In this document: positions 54,745-64,000 of the stretch, in pieces | Position numbering within the stretch: position 1 is the first letter of the stretch | Layout of the letters: each line of letters opens with the position of its first letter | Assembly: GCA_905221605.1 (NCBI GenBank) | Contig: CAJNDS010002679.1 | Span: 525,501 to 589,500 of the forward strand | Length of the DNA stretch: 64,000 nt | Reading direction: 5' to 3' | Source: Symbiodinium natans | Lineage: Eukaryota; Sar; Dinophyceae; Suessiales; Symbiodiniaceae | The notes under the pieces: generated by a model | Told to the model about the DNA's origin: nothing | What the model saw: the letters and a program-made list of their open reading frames with translations, nothing else | Database searches by the model: none | Program-made: the position numbers and the translations under genes

Positions 54745-56510
54745 TGCTGAGGGTTTAGGGTTTAGGGTTTGGAGTTTAGGGTTTAGGGTTGAGGGGTTAG
54801 AGATGGGTTTAGGGCTTAGGGCTTAGGGCTTAGGGTTTAGGGTTTAGGGTTTTAGGGTTTAGGGTTTAGGGTTTAGGGTTTAGGGGGTTAGGGATGGGAT
54901 TTTAGGGGTTAGGGTTTAGGGCTGGGGGGTTAGGGATGGGATTAGGGTTTAGGGTGCACCCTGTTACTTTCGGGGATGACCCCAAACCCCTTACACCCAC
55001 GACCCTAAACCCTACACCCCCCAGCTCCCTAAGCCCACCCTCAGCCCAAGCAAAGCCTTGGTGCAAACCAGTTCGGGCGGTGGTCCTTAAAGAATTACGG
55101 GAGCCTCCCATGACACTTAACACAAGGGGACCCCGAAAGCCTTAACCTTAAGCCCTAAACCCTAAACCCTAAATCCTAAACATAAAGGAGCCCGCTTTCA
55201 TAAGGTACATCGAGCGTGTTGTCGTGCGTGACATCACTCCCCACATGCCGGGATATGTTTAGGAACTGCAAGTCCTAGGGTTTAGGGTTTAGGGTTTAGG
55301 GCTTAGGGTTTAGGGTTTAGGGTTTAGGGTTTGTGGAATTCATTCCTTCTTCCGCAGGTTGCAAAGCAAACTTTGGACAAGACAGGGAAGGCTTCAGGAT
55401 CTCGAAGCGTCCTCGAGACTGCTTCACTTCCGGAGCCTAGCAAATGAAGGCCATAAACCCTAAACCCTAAACCCTAAACCCTAAATCCTAAACCCTAAAC
55501 CCTAAACCCTAAACCCCAACCTCTACAAATCCCAACCCCTAGGGTTGAGCATCGACGGTGCCCTGCGTCAACGGTTCTTGCTCCAGCCAAACCCAAACGC
55601 CCCTAAAACCCTAGCCCTTAAATCCCTTATGAACCGCTAAACGCCAAACTCTAAACCCCAAACCCTAAACCCTAAAACCTAAACCCTGAACCCTGAACCC
55701 TAAACCCTAAACCCTAAAAGCCCTAAGCCCCATGGAGTTCAGAAACCCGAGGCTGGTCACCCACGAGGGCGACGAGTCCACGGCTCAGCTCCCCCAAAGC
55801 TCCCAAAACTTCTTAGGGTGTTTAGGGTTTAGGGCTTAGGTTTAGGGTTTAGGGTATAGGGTTTAGGGTTTAGGGTTTAGGGTTTAGGAGTTTAGGGTTA
55901 GGGTTTGGAGGAGGCGCGTCGGCGGCTCGTCTAAGGGCTGATGGGCATGTACGGTTTTGACGTTGGACTCTTCTTAGTCTGTACCCCCTCTAGTCAGGAC
56001 GCTGGGAAAAGCGCACCCCCCGAGCTGCCGAGCAAACAATCGAGCTGGCCGACGGCTGGTTTAAAGAAGTCAGGCGCCCCTAAACCCTAAACCCTAAACC
56101 CTAAACCCTAAACCCTAAACCCTAAACCCTAAACTCAGGACCTACTCTTGAGGGCCAATGCAGCTAAAGCCGAAAAGGACGGAAGTGAACCCCACAAAGC
56201 CTAAACCCTGAACCAAACAAAACTAAACTGAAAACCTCAAAGCTTAAAACCTGAAACCCTGTACCCTTACGTCTAAGCCCAGAACCCCTAAACCCTGAAC
56301 CCTCAACCCTAAACCCTAAACCCTAAACCCTAAACCCTAAACCCTAAACCCCTGTCAGCCCTGAGAAGAGTCGTCTCCTTCCCCAAGGTCAGAGTTGGGC
56401 TTCTTCTGGGCCACCAAGATCGGAGGCCCCGCGGGGGAAGCGGTTTAGTGTTCAGGGTTTAGGGTTTAGGGTTTGGGGTTTAGGGTTTAGGGTTTAGGGT
56501 TTGGGGTTTA
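54745..56510. repeat. Telomere-type arrays with short spacers
   Basis: TTTAGGG at 54750-54890 and 55278-55335, CCCTAAA at 55455-55520 and 55640-55715, TTTAGGG at 55820-55900, CCCTAAA at 56080-56135 and 56290-56352, TTTAGGG at 56455-56515. Islands between them (for example 55735-55815 and 55930-56060) have short open frames only. Confidence 0.8.
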
Positions 56511-56519
56511 GGGTTTGCT

Positions 56520-56975
56520 GTGATAGGGCGTAGATGCTGTGAAGGTTAGGTTTTGGAACAAGCTCGAAAGCGTCGTGAGGTGCGAAGAGCAGCTTTGGCC
56601 CGATTGTGGAAGGCCATCTAACACTTTTCTCCCACCCCACGCCGTCGAAGCCCAAAAAGCAGCTTTTTGAGCACCCGCCCTGCGTGGCCTGGCCTGAGGC
56701 CCCCTGGTCCCTGGACACGCTGCGGTGAGGGGTCCAGGTCCTCCTGGCCTGGGGGCCTTGGGGTACCCCCCCCCGAAATGCCAGCCCCATCCAGGGTGAT
56801 TACTTTAAGGGGACCAAACTGGTCCCCGGGAGAACCTGCTCCGGTACCGGGCCCATCGTGGGTGCTGCCGACCTCCTGGCTGCAGGAGGCGGGCAAGCGA
56901 CCTGGGTCGACCTTCGCATAGAGGTCGAAGGGCTTAAGCGCCGCCCCCCCTCTGTAGGGGGGCGGCCTAGGCCCT
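56520..56975. other. GC-rich unique segment, no recognised gene
   Basis: About 450 bp of GC-rich sequence, open on both strands (56494-56790 minus, 56667-56921 plus), Pro/Gly/Arg-rich. It ends in a GGGGGGCGGC/GCCGCCCCCC inverted repeat (56940-56965). No domain recognised. Confidence 0.45.
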
Positions 56976-56977
56976 GA

Positions 56978-57620
56978 GTTTAGGGTTTAGGGTTTAGGGT
57001 TAGGGGAACGTCACCCCAGGGTCGACAGTCGACGGAGTTTAGGTTTGGGCGGTTTAGGGTTAGGGTTTTAGGATTAAGGGTTCAGGTTTTAGGGTTTTGG
57101 GTTTCAGGGTTTAGGGTTTAGGGTTTTAGGTTTCAGGGTTTAGGGTTTAGGGTTTAGGGTTTAGTTGTTTTGGGTTTAGGGTTTAGGGTTCATGTTTTTG
57201 GGTTTTGAGTTTGGGGTTGGTGTACTGCCTCCAGGGCGGATCCAGCATTCATGCCCAAGATCTTGTCTTGTTGGTTCTCTAATACCTAAGCCCGAAACCC
57301 TGAAGCCGAAACCCTAAACCCCAAACCCTAAACCCTAAACCCCAAACCCTAAACCCTAAACTTCAACCCTAACACAATTTGCTGTGTCATGACAGTCCCC
57401 TAAAAGGAGACCAGAAGGTCGAAGAGTAGAGTCTGTGGCGGTTACTTAGGGCAATCTCAGGCTTTCGTGGGAGGATCCCTAACCCTAAACCCTAAACCCT
57501 AAACGCTAAACCCTAAACCCTAAACCCTAAACCCTAAACCCTAAACCCTAAACCCTAAACCCTAAACCCTAAACCCTAAACCCTAAACCCTAAACCCTAA
57601 ACCCTAAACCCTAAACCCTA
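56978..57620. repeat. TTTAGGG then CCCTAAA arrays
   Basis: Degenerate TTTAGGG/TTTTAGGG at 56978-57195. CCCTAAA at 57308-57360 and about 20 units at 57483-57622. The spacer 57375-57475 is unique. Confidence 0.9.
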
Positions 57621-57714
57621 ACCTAAAACCCTAGAACCTTAGACCCGATGAGGACCTTCGCATGGCTTCGACTATGAGGCCGCAACCCGGGGAGGGCCCC
57701 TCCATTGCCCCGTG

Positions 57715-59100
57715 AGGTTTAGGGTTTAGGGTTTAGGGTTTAGGGTTTAGGGTTTAGGGTTTAGGGTTTAGGGTTTTAGTTCTGAAAACCTTGGGCAAGC
57801 CCTATGATTGCCAGAAAAGCACCATGAATAACTGCAAGGCCAACCATCAGCTAACCACACATGTCGAAAGCTTGCAAGACCTACGAAAACCTGATTTGCC
57901 CCCCTAAACCCTCATAAACCCTAACGCCCCCGTAAGCACCTCAAAGCCTACAGCAAACCTACCAGTAGCAAACCCGAGACCTTTGACCTTAAACCTGAAC
58001 CCTGAACGCAAACAAAAAGGAGCAAACCCTAAAAGCCCGAAGAGGCTAGTGACATCCTAAGAGCCCAGCAAAGTCATGGCGTCCCTAAACCCTAAACCCT
58101 AAACTCTAAACCCTAAACTGTGACATAAGCCTGTGACATAAACCCGGAACCCTAAGCCCCTTAGCCCTAAACTCCAAACCTTTGCTCTTCGCTTGGGTCG
58201 AGCGTGTAAGGGATGTCAGGGGTATTTGTGGGGGAATAAGATTCAGGGGCCCCTCCTTACCCCTGAATTATAGGACTTACAGAGACGCGCAGCTGCCACC
58301 GAGCTTCGGGTTTAGGGTTTGGGGCTTTTGGGTTTAGGGTTTAGGGTTTAGGGTCGAAAACCCGAAAATACTCCAAGCTCCTATCCCTGCGAAGCCTGAA
58401 CCCTGTCACAGCCGCAACTCCACGCAGTGGGATCGCAGGCTCAGTGCCTGCTGCCGCTTCTCTGCAATGCTCGGCACAAGGCCGGCGTGAGCAAGGTTTT
58501 GGTTCTGGGCACAGTTTAGGGTTTAGTGTTTGATTCACCCTAAGCCCTACACCCTAAATCCTAAACCTTAAGCCCTAAACCTTAAGCCCTAAACCCTAAA
58601 CCCTAAACCCTAATGCCCAATCCGCAGCGCAGGGCAGCTTCATGGGGCAGTTTTGTGCATATTCGTTTGCCGCTCAGCAGCCTAAACCTGCGTGGACTTG
58701 GGGCGTGGAGCTTTGGGGGGGGGGTTTAGGGTTGGGGGCTAGGGTTTCCTGAATGACCTCTTTCAGGCAAGGAAAGAATAGCGGACACCTAGAGGCACTC
58801 GTTAATCCGACTACATATCTCTTATAGCATCCTTATATACAGGTGCCCTGGAAACCATTGGGTTTAGGGTTTAGGGTTTGGGGTTTAGGGTTTAAGGTTT
58901 GGGGCTTATAGGGTTTGCTTTAGTGGACATGGAAGCCCTGAACAAGATCCTGGGGTCAGGTGATCTTGGTCAGCGATCCACTTTGGCAGGACTGGCCTTT
59001 GTGGGCAATTCCATGCTTGAGGCTCCGAAACCCTAAACCCTGAGCCCTAAACCCTAAACCCTAAACCCTAAACCCCAGGCTCCTGCGCCCTTAAGCTCCG
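57715..59100. repeat. Telomere-type arrays and unique spacers
   Basis: TTTAGGG at 57716-57775, a long spacer with sparse CCTAAAC words (57780-58290), TTTAGGG at 58310-58355, CCCTAAA at 58540-58615, TTTAGGG at 58860-58890 and CCCTAAA at 59030-59075. No gene recognised; the frames here are under 70 codons. Confidence 0.75.
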
Positions 59101-59154
59101 ACACCCAACTGCCCAACCCTTTCATGGAACAGGCGTGGAGTGATTCAAGCCCTA

Positions 59155-59350
59155 GGGTAGGGTTTAGGGTTTAGGGTTTAGGGTTTAGGGTTTAGGGTTT
59201 AGGGTTTCGGGTTTCGGGTTTCGGGTTTAGGTTTAGGGTTTAGGGTTTAGGGTTTAGGGTTTAGGGTTTAGGGTTTAGGGTTTAGGGTTTAGGGTTTAGG
59301 GTTTAGGGTTTAGGGTTTAGGGTTTAGGGTTTAGGGTTTAGGGTTTAGGA
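59155..59350 (+). repeat. Long TTTAGGG array with TTTCGGG insert
   Basis: About 27 units. Three TTTCGGG units near 59205-59227 interrupt otherwise nearly perfect TTTAGGG. It is one of the longest arrays in the window. Confidence 0.95.
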
Positions 59351-60130
59351 AACTAAACGAGGAAGGTAGGAACTTTGATTCTGCACTGCTTGGAGGCCTT
59401 TGAGACGTGTTTGGGTCGGCCACGCATATACGTGTAGTAACGTGGTGCATATGGAGCCTCAGCTGCGGCCGGCCGTTCTGAATGCGTACGACGTGTAAGG
59501 TTTAGGGTTTAGGGATGTGTGCATGTGGCAGTTGAAGTTGAAGGCATGGAGTGGGGCTTCGGGAAGTCCCTCAGTAGCTGAGTAGGTGAGCTTTAGCCTT
59601 CTGGGCGCCGGGGACATGCTTGCACAGGTCGCGCTTCAGACTTTTGGGGTATAGGGTTTAGGGTTTAGGGTTTAGGGATAAATCCAGGTTGAAAGGTTAA
59701 GATTTTTTTTGGCCCAGGGTACTCAGCAACTAGGGACCACTAGAAAGCGTCCTGACATCCTTGGCCTGCCATTTTGCCGGGACCCGAATGGTTTAGGGTT
59801 TAGGGTTTGAGGTTTAGGGTTTAGGGTTTGGGGTTTAGGGTTTAGGGTTTAGGGTCTCGGCCACACAAGTTGTCAACAACGCCAGCAATCTGCTGCAAAA
59901 TATAGGGGTTTCCGACATTAGGGGTACCTTATTGGGTTTTTATTACAAGAGAATCTAGTATCAGGAGGTCTATTTCAGGAGTCCCTTATTTTCGTAAACC
60001 CGCATATGGCGGATGAGTATTCAGGGAGATCATACCACGGCCTGGAGAGCAATTGCTGCCACTGCGCTGAGGACTTCTGGGAGTACCTGGGTGTCTCCAA
60101 GATGTCGGGTTTAGGGTTGAGGGTTTATAG
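59350..60130. other. Unique spacers with short TTTAGGG words
   Basis: Islands 59350-59490, 59520-59645 and 59860-60110 are separated by short TTTAGGG arrays (59650-59680, 59790-59860). The part at 59895-59990 shares ATTAGGGGTACCTTATT-like words with 14505-14560, a possible degraded dispersed repeat. No gene recognised. Confidence 0.45.
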
Positions 60131-60253
60131 GTTTTAGGATAGGGTTTAGGATATAATAAGTGTCGAGTTCGTAACTGTTTTGGATACCGTAGACCCCCTT
60201 TTCCCCCTAGATAGGGACTGGACTCACCGATCTGCCCGCATCGGAGTCTGGGC

Positions 60254-60314
60254 GCAGGATTCCGCGGACAGTTACTTTAACAAAGGAACTAAGTAACTGT
60301 CCGCGCAATCCTGC
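60254..60314. repeat. 24-bp-arm hairpin (MITE-like)
   Basis: Left arm 60254-60277 (GCAGGATTCCGCGGACAG...) and right arm 60291-60314 are reverse complements with one mismatch, around a 13-nt loop. It lies in unique DNA 14 bp before an exon-like island. Confidence 0.65.
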
Positions 60315-60327
60315 ACAAAGCCCCCTG

Positions 60328-60401
60328 CTCAAAACTTACGGACAGCCTGGCGGAGACTTGCCCTCCATCAACGAGCCCAAGAAGTCGAGCCCGCCTCGGA
60401 A
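60328..60401 (+). CDS. Exon-like island (unidentified host gene)
   Basis: Open for 25 codons encoding LKTYGQPGGDLPSINEPKKS followed by SPPRK, ending CGGAA/GTTTAG at the start of a TTTAGGG array, a GT donor provided by the repeat. Hydrophilic linker-like sequence. Family unknown. Confidence 0.3.
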
Positions 60402-61310
60402 GTTTAGGGTTTAGGGTTTAGGGTTTAGGGTTTAGGGTTTAGGGTTTAGGGTTTAGGGTTTAGGGTTTAGGGTTTAGGGTTTAGGTTTAGGGTTTAGGGT
60501 TTAGGGTATGAAAGTGGCCCCGCTGTGAAGCTCTGAGAGGCTACGACAGGAATTCAGGGTGAGCTACACATGCCACCCGTGATCTGCATGCACTCCACAA
60601 GCTCTGTGTACGCAAGCCCCCCGAAACCCTAAACCCGAAGCCCTAAACCCTAAACCCTAAACCCATCAGCCGTAGAAGCCCCTTAAGATCGCGCGAGGAC
60701 GAACCCTAAACCCTAAACCCGAAACCCGAAACCCTAAACCCTAAACCCTAACCCTAAACCCTAAACCCAAAAATCTAGAAGCCCTGAGATCACGAGGACT
60801 ATCCCTGCGGCCGTTGTCACTTCCGTCTTCTCTGGGCAGAGCTGCCCCACTCGGCTGAGTCGCTTGGCGCTTGCTTCGGGGGGTTTAGGGTTTAGGGTTT
60901 CGGGTTTAGGGTTTAGGGTTAGGGTTTAGGGTTCAGCGCTTAGGGCTTAAAGAACCTAAACCCGGCTTAGGTTTTAGGGGAGCCCTAACCCCCAAGGAGC
61001 CCACCGCCACCTTCGCGGCACAACCAGACGGGCGCGCGCGCGCGGAGCCGCTCCATGCCAGCTCTGGCCAGGCCAAGGAGCGTTTTCTTTGTTTTTTTTT
61101 TTTTGTCTTGTTGAGGTCGTTGGAAGTTTCCCTAAGCCCTAAACCCTAAACCCTAAGCCCTAAACCCTAAACCCTAAACCGCCCCAGCACGTGCCAAAGC
61201 AGCCCACGGCCTCGAACTCTAACGCCCAAGCTTCATCGCGCTGGCTCGAACCCCAGGTCGACCCTCTGAAAACCCTAAACCCTAAACCCTAAACCCTGAT
61301 GTTGCATCTG
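60402..61310. repeat. TTTAGGG and CCCTAAA arrays
   Basis: About 15 TTTAGGG units at 60402-60508, CCCTAAA at 60625-60662 and 60700-60770, TTTAGGG at 60883-60935, CCCTAAA at 61133-61180 and 61268-61300. A (CG)n tract lies at 61031-61042 and a T homopolymer at 61093-61104. Confidence 0.9.
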
Positions 61311-61441
61311 GGGGACCCTCTGAAAACAGGGGTCGGAATATTTATCTAACAATATTCCCCTTACAATAGGTTGTTCGTAATTCGACTATAATCACCCCCA
61401 AGCCCTTTTCGAATTATTCAGGTCCCTATATTGCACAAGCT

Positions 61442-61565
61442 CTTGGTAGCCCGGTGGTACCCTTATCCCTTGCACCCATTTTTTGGGGTTCTGGGTTCCC
61501 TGATAAAGGAACCCAACCCAACAAAAGTGGTGCCCTTATTGTGATCTGGTTGCTGGGCTACCAGG
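61442..61565 (+). mobile_element. Introner-like element, copy B (GT-AG inside TIRs)
   Basis: A 124-bp relative of 8603-8717. Left TIR CTTGGTAGCCCGG, right TIR complement CCTGGTAGCCCAG. Shared interior words are GGTTCTGGGTTC, TATAAAG/GATAAAG, GGTGCCCTT and GGTTnCTGGGCTACCA. GT at 61446 and AG ending at 61564. Removing 61446-61564 joins two open frames in phase (61392-61445 and 61565-61675), whereas read-through meets TGA inside the element. Confidence 0.6.
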
Positions 61566-61678
61566 AGTTACTACTAGGGCGATCTCGGTCGGCCCTTGGC
61601 ACATGTTACACCTTTCGATGTTCTTCAGGTTCAGAGGCCAACAAGATGATTTGTTGTACCCTACACCCTAAATCCTGA
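61565..61678 (+). CDS. Possible exon downstream of introner-like element B
   Basis: Open frame ELLLGRSRSALGTCYTFRCS and on to TGA at 61676, in phase with the codons before the element (18 codons from 61392). No family recognised. Support is frame continuity only. Confidence 0.25.
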   Translation, partial: ELLLGRSRSALGTCYTFRCSSGSEANKMICCTLHPKS

Positions 61679-61679
61679 C

Positions 61680-62860
61680 CCCTAAACCCGAAACCCCAAA
61701 CTCCTAAACTCCAAACCCTAAACCCTACACCCTTAACCCCAAACCTGCAAATAGCCCAGCAAACGGCAGAGGAGCAGCACCGTCATAGAGCCCGACCTGA
61801 ATTGTGCTCCACGGTTGTGGCTGGAGGCTGGACTGAGGTTCCTACCCAGTAAACTTCACAGGGCCTTCAGGGAGTTACCCCTAAACCCTAAACCCTAAAC
61901 CCTAAACCCTAAACCCTAAACCCTAAACCCTAAACCGTGGTTTGGGCAGCTCGGTAGGCACTGGGGATATGTCATTTTCCCTTACTGGGTTCAAGAGGAT
62001 CACATTTAGGAATATTTCTCAGAGGTTTGAAGCGAGTCAGGGAGTCAGGATTCGGGTCTAGTGTCTACACCTCAATGGCCCACGTTTTTGTTGAGGGCTT
62101 AGAACCCTAACCCCCCCCCCCCCCCGTTCACATGTATTTTGTTGCTTTTGGGTTTAGGTCTTAGGGCCCTCTCAGCGGCCACTCTACCAGAGTAAGCTCC
62201 TTGTATAGATCTGGGTATGAAAGAAGGCCCGGATTCTCAGTTCCAACCCCTAGTTCTGAAATCCCGGCAGGTGGCAAATCTCAGTCCCCGAAGCCCAATG
62301 CCTATCACCCCCTTAGCACTGGGCCCCTGGTTTAGGGTTTAGGGTTTAGGGTTTAGGGTTTAGGGTTGAACCCTCATACTCTTAAGCCTTCGACCTTCAA
62401 GGCCTACGCCACGAAGCCCTCAAACCCCTCAACCCCTCAAAATCCGCAACGTTCTCAAGCCGGAGCCTCAACCATAGACCCTAAACCTTAAACCCTAAAC
62501 CCTAAACCCTAAACCCTAAACCCTAAACCCTAAACCCTACACCTCTCTACCTCTCATTGGCGGTTACGTCCCCTTAGAGCCCCGCCAAGCGGAGCTTATC
62601 CTATGCCCTAACTACCCTCTAAGCCCAATAACCCCTAAACATTAAGCGCTAGAACCCTCAACCCTCAACCCTAAACCCTAAACCCTAAACCCCCTGAACC
62701 GTGAGCCCGATACCCAACAAGTAGCCAGCCGTGGGCTGCTCATGCACAGGGCCTCCATGGTGACTTCGAGGCCGCATTTAGGGTTTAGGGTTTGGGGTTT
62801 ATAGAAATTGTATAGGGTTTGTGTCCGGAGTTTTGCCGGGTTTTGTTTTTTAAAACTATA
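61680..62860. repeat. CCCTAAA/TTTAGGG arrays and spacers
   Basis: CCCTAAA words at 61678-61745, about eight units at 61878-61936, TTTAGGG at 62330-62367, CCCTAAA at 62478-62540 and 62660-62695. A C homopolymer lies at 62111-62125. Spacers 61940-62100 and 62160-62325 are unique and without a supported gene. Confidence 0.8.
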
Positions 62861-62877
62861 GAATTTGTCTAGGGTGC

Positions 62878-63125
62878 GAGGGCTGGGGGAGGGCTGGAGG
62901 GGCTGGAGGGGCTGGAGAGGCTGGAGGGGGCTGGAGGGGCTGGAGGGGCTGGAGGGGCTGGAAGGGCTGGAGGGGCTGCGGGGCTGGAGGGCCTGGAGGG
63001 GCCGGAGGGCTGGAGGGGCTGGAGGGGCGCGGAGGGGCTGGAGGGGCTGGAGGTGGAGGGGCTGGAGGTGGAGGGGCTGGAGGTGGAGGGGCTGGAGGGA
63101 GGGGCTGGGGGGGGGTGGGGGGGCT
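62878..63125. repeat. GGCTGGAGG minisatellite
   Basis: About 25 copies of a 9-bp unit (GGCTGGAGG/GGCTGGAGGTGGAGG) with single-base slips. The Gly/Trp/Leu-rich 107-codon frame over it is a repeat translation. Confidence 0.95.
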
Positions 63126-63249
63126 GGGGAGGGCGAGTGGGCTGAGGGGGGCTGGCTGAAGGGTTTGGCTAATATTTTTGCACTGTGAAGGATGAAGGAT
63201 TATTGCACGAGCTGCTCGTAATGAAACACCTACAATTTCTATTTATCCT

Positions 63250-63655
63250 GGCCTTGAGGGTTTAGGGTTTGGGGTTTAGGGTTTCGGGTTTAGAGGTTGG
63301 GGTTTTGGGTTTTAGGTTTAGGGTCTAGGGTTTAGCTCAGGGATCCAGAGGGGGATTGAGGCCTAAACCCTAAACCCGGGTTTAGTTTTAGGGCTTGTGG
63401 GCCGGAGGGTTTTGGGAGGGTTCGGTGGGCTTCGCGTCGTTCTCGGCACTCTCTGGGCGTCGCATTTCGGGAAGTTGGACGTCCCCTAAACCCTGAACCC
63501 TAAACCCTAAACCCTACCCCTAAACCCTAAACCCTAAACCTAAACCACCAACCCTCAACCCTCAACCCTAAACCCTAAGCTCTAGGCCCTAGGCCCTAAA
63601 CCCTAAACCCTAAACCCTAAACCCAACCCTGAGCCTCAGCCCTAAACCCTCATAG
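63250..63655. repeat. TTTAGGG then CCCTAAA words
   Basis: TTTAGGG/TTTGGGG words at 63258-63345 and CCCTAAA at 63485-63640. The island 63390-63485 ends GGAC/GTCCCC, a possible donor for the intron before the exon at 63660. Confidence 0.75.
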
Positions 63656-63659
63656 GCAG

Positions 63660-63767
63660 ATGTCCCTCACTGCTGATGCACTCGACGTTGCTGGCAGCTT
63701 GATTCCCGACATGCCTCACCACCTCGTTGTCGAGAGCGACAACTGCCCAGGGGAGTGGAAGAACCAG
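63660..63767 (+). CDS. Exon-like island, GHTH/DUF7869-like protein, part 1
   Basis: 36 open codons after a CATAGGCAG acceptor-like border. The end, HHLVVESDNCPGEWKNQ, resembles the 'l.vq.DN...e.kN' segment that precedes the GHTH motif in a large family of transposon- or host-derived eukaryotic proteins (DUF7869-like). The stop TAG directly after CAG belongs to a TTTAGGG array. The next island continues the same family in the same phase, so the array behaves as an intron, though its borders are not canonical GT-AG. Confidence 0.5.
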
Positions 63768-63828
63768 TAGGGTTTAGGGTTTAGGGTTTAGGGTTTAGAA
63801 GTTTAGGGTTTGGGGTTTAGGGTTGAAG
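63768..63828 (+). repeat. TTTAGGG array between two exon-like islands
   Basis: 61 bp of TTTAGGG with one TTTGGGG and a TTTAGAAG variant, ending GGTTGAAG. It separates the two GHTH-family islands. If spliced in phase, the borders are TA...AG or equivalently GT...AA. Confidence 0.7.
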
Positions 63829-63963
63829 TTTTCTGCTATGATGGTCGCCAAGCAGAAGTCCGCCAGCGTGACCCACTGCTTCGGCGCGGTGGGCCACACC
63901 CACAGTCGCTTCGACCAGCGCTTCAGCGTGATCTTCGCATGGATGAGGCACAAGAAGTGCTCT
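63829..63963 (+). CDS. Exon-like island, GHTH/DUF7869-like protein, part 2
   Basis: Open 45 codons: FSAMMVAKQKSASVTHCFGA then VGHTHSRFDQRFSVIF. The GHTH...D..FS core is the signature of the DUF7869-like family, whose role is unclear and which often occurs in transposon-like open reading frames. It ends TCT/GTGTGG, a donor-like border, before CCCTAAA words at the window edge. Confidence 0.55.
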
Positions 63964-64000
63964 GTGTGGGGTCTTAGACTCCCTAAACCCTAAACCCTAA

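Overview
The window is eukaryotic nuclear DNA, most likely from a microalga with plant-type telomere repeats. A dinoflagellate is my best guess but unproven: the reasons are TTTAGGG repeats, GC-rich host DNA, very short exon-like islands, and an exon resembling a GHTH-motif family that I associate with dinoflagellates. About two thirds of the window (1-18417 and 40130-64000) is a mosaic of short TTTAGGG or CCCTAAA arrays, in both orientations, separated by unique islands of roughly 50-200 bp. Several islands read as exons: a NADAR-domain fragment near 47.0 kb, a two-exon GHTH/DUF7869-like fragment at 63.66-63.96 kb, and others with open frames bounded by AG and GT. Two related elements of about 115-125 bp (8603-8717 and 61442-61565) carry splice sites in their terminal inverted repeats, and the flanking frame stays open when they are removed, so they look like introner elements. 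A 631-bp TIR element (15421-16051) sits inside a telomere-type array, with a flank consistent with an 8-bp target duplication. GC-rich satellite blocks lie at 17.7-18.4, 40.1-40.4 and 42.7-43.4 kb, and a CA/TG microsatellite of about 0.9 kb lies at 45.4-46.3 kb.

The centrepiece is an AT-rich, 21.7-kb integrated DNA virus or transposon of the Polinton/Maverick (adintovirus-like) type, 18418-40129. It has terminal inverted repeats of 369 bp that look identical base for base. It is inserted into the GC-rich satellite with a probable 5-bp duplication (GGGGG), supported by an unoccupied satellite copy at about 17.79 kb. Recognisable genes are a DDE (rve) integrase, a protein-primed family B DNA polymerase, an FtsK/HerA-type packaging ATPase, a double-jelly-roll major capsid protein, a penton-like minor capsid protein, a class-3 lipase-like protein and an 800-residue fibre protein ending in an S74 intramolecular chaperone. 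Around these are small zinc-finger, coiled-coil and disordered proteins I do not recognise. No adenain-type maturation protease is visible.

Layout of the element: a leftward block (18.8-25.9 kb) holds two paralogous Cys-rich proteins around a coiled-coil gene, the integrase, zinc-finger and disordered proteins, and the penton. A rightward block (25.98-31.0 kb) holds lipase, capsid, fibre and a putatively myristoylated protein. Then come the leftward ATPase, three small rightward genes, and the leftward polymerase (33.3-37.05 kb). The right arm (37.1-39.76 kb) is richer in GC and carries two unrecognised genes. Five leftward genes, including the polymerase, share a TACTTAAAG promoter-like motif about 20-25 bp before the ATG. 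The structural genes instead have ATTAATAATG-type AT-rich starts, which suggests early and late classes. Perfect AT-rich hairpins sit at many 3' ends, recalling the hairpin-directed transcript ends of giant viruses. The polymerase (two frameshifts, one in-frame TAG) and the integrase (one frameshift in a homopolymer) are broken as written, although the TIRs look perfect. The copy is therefore either young and recently inactivated or carries assembly errors.
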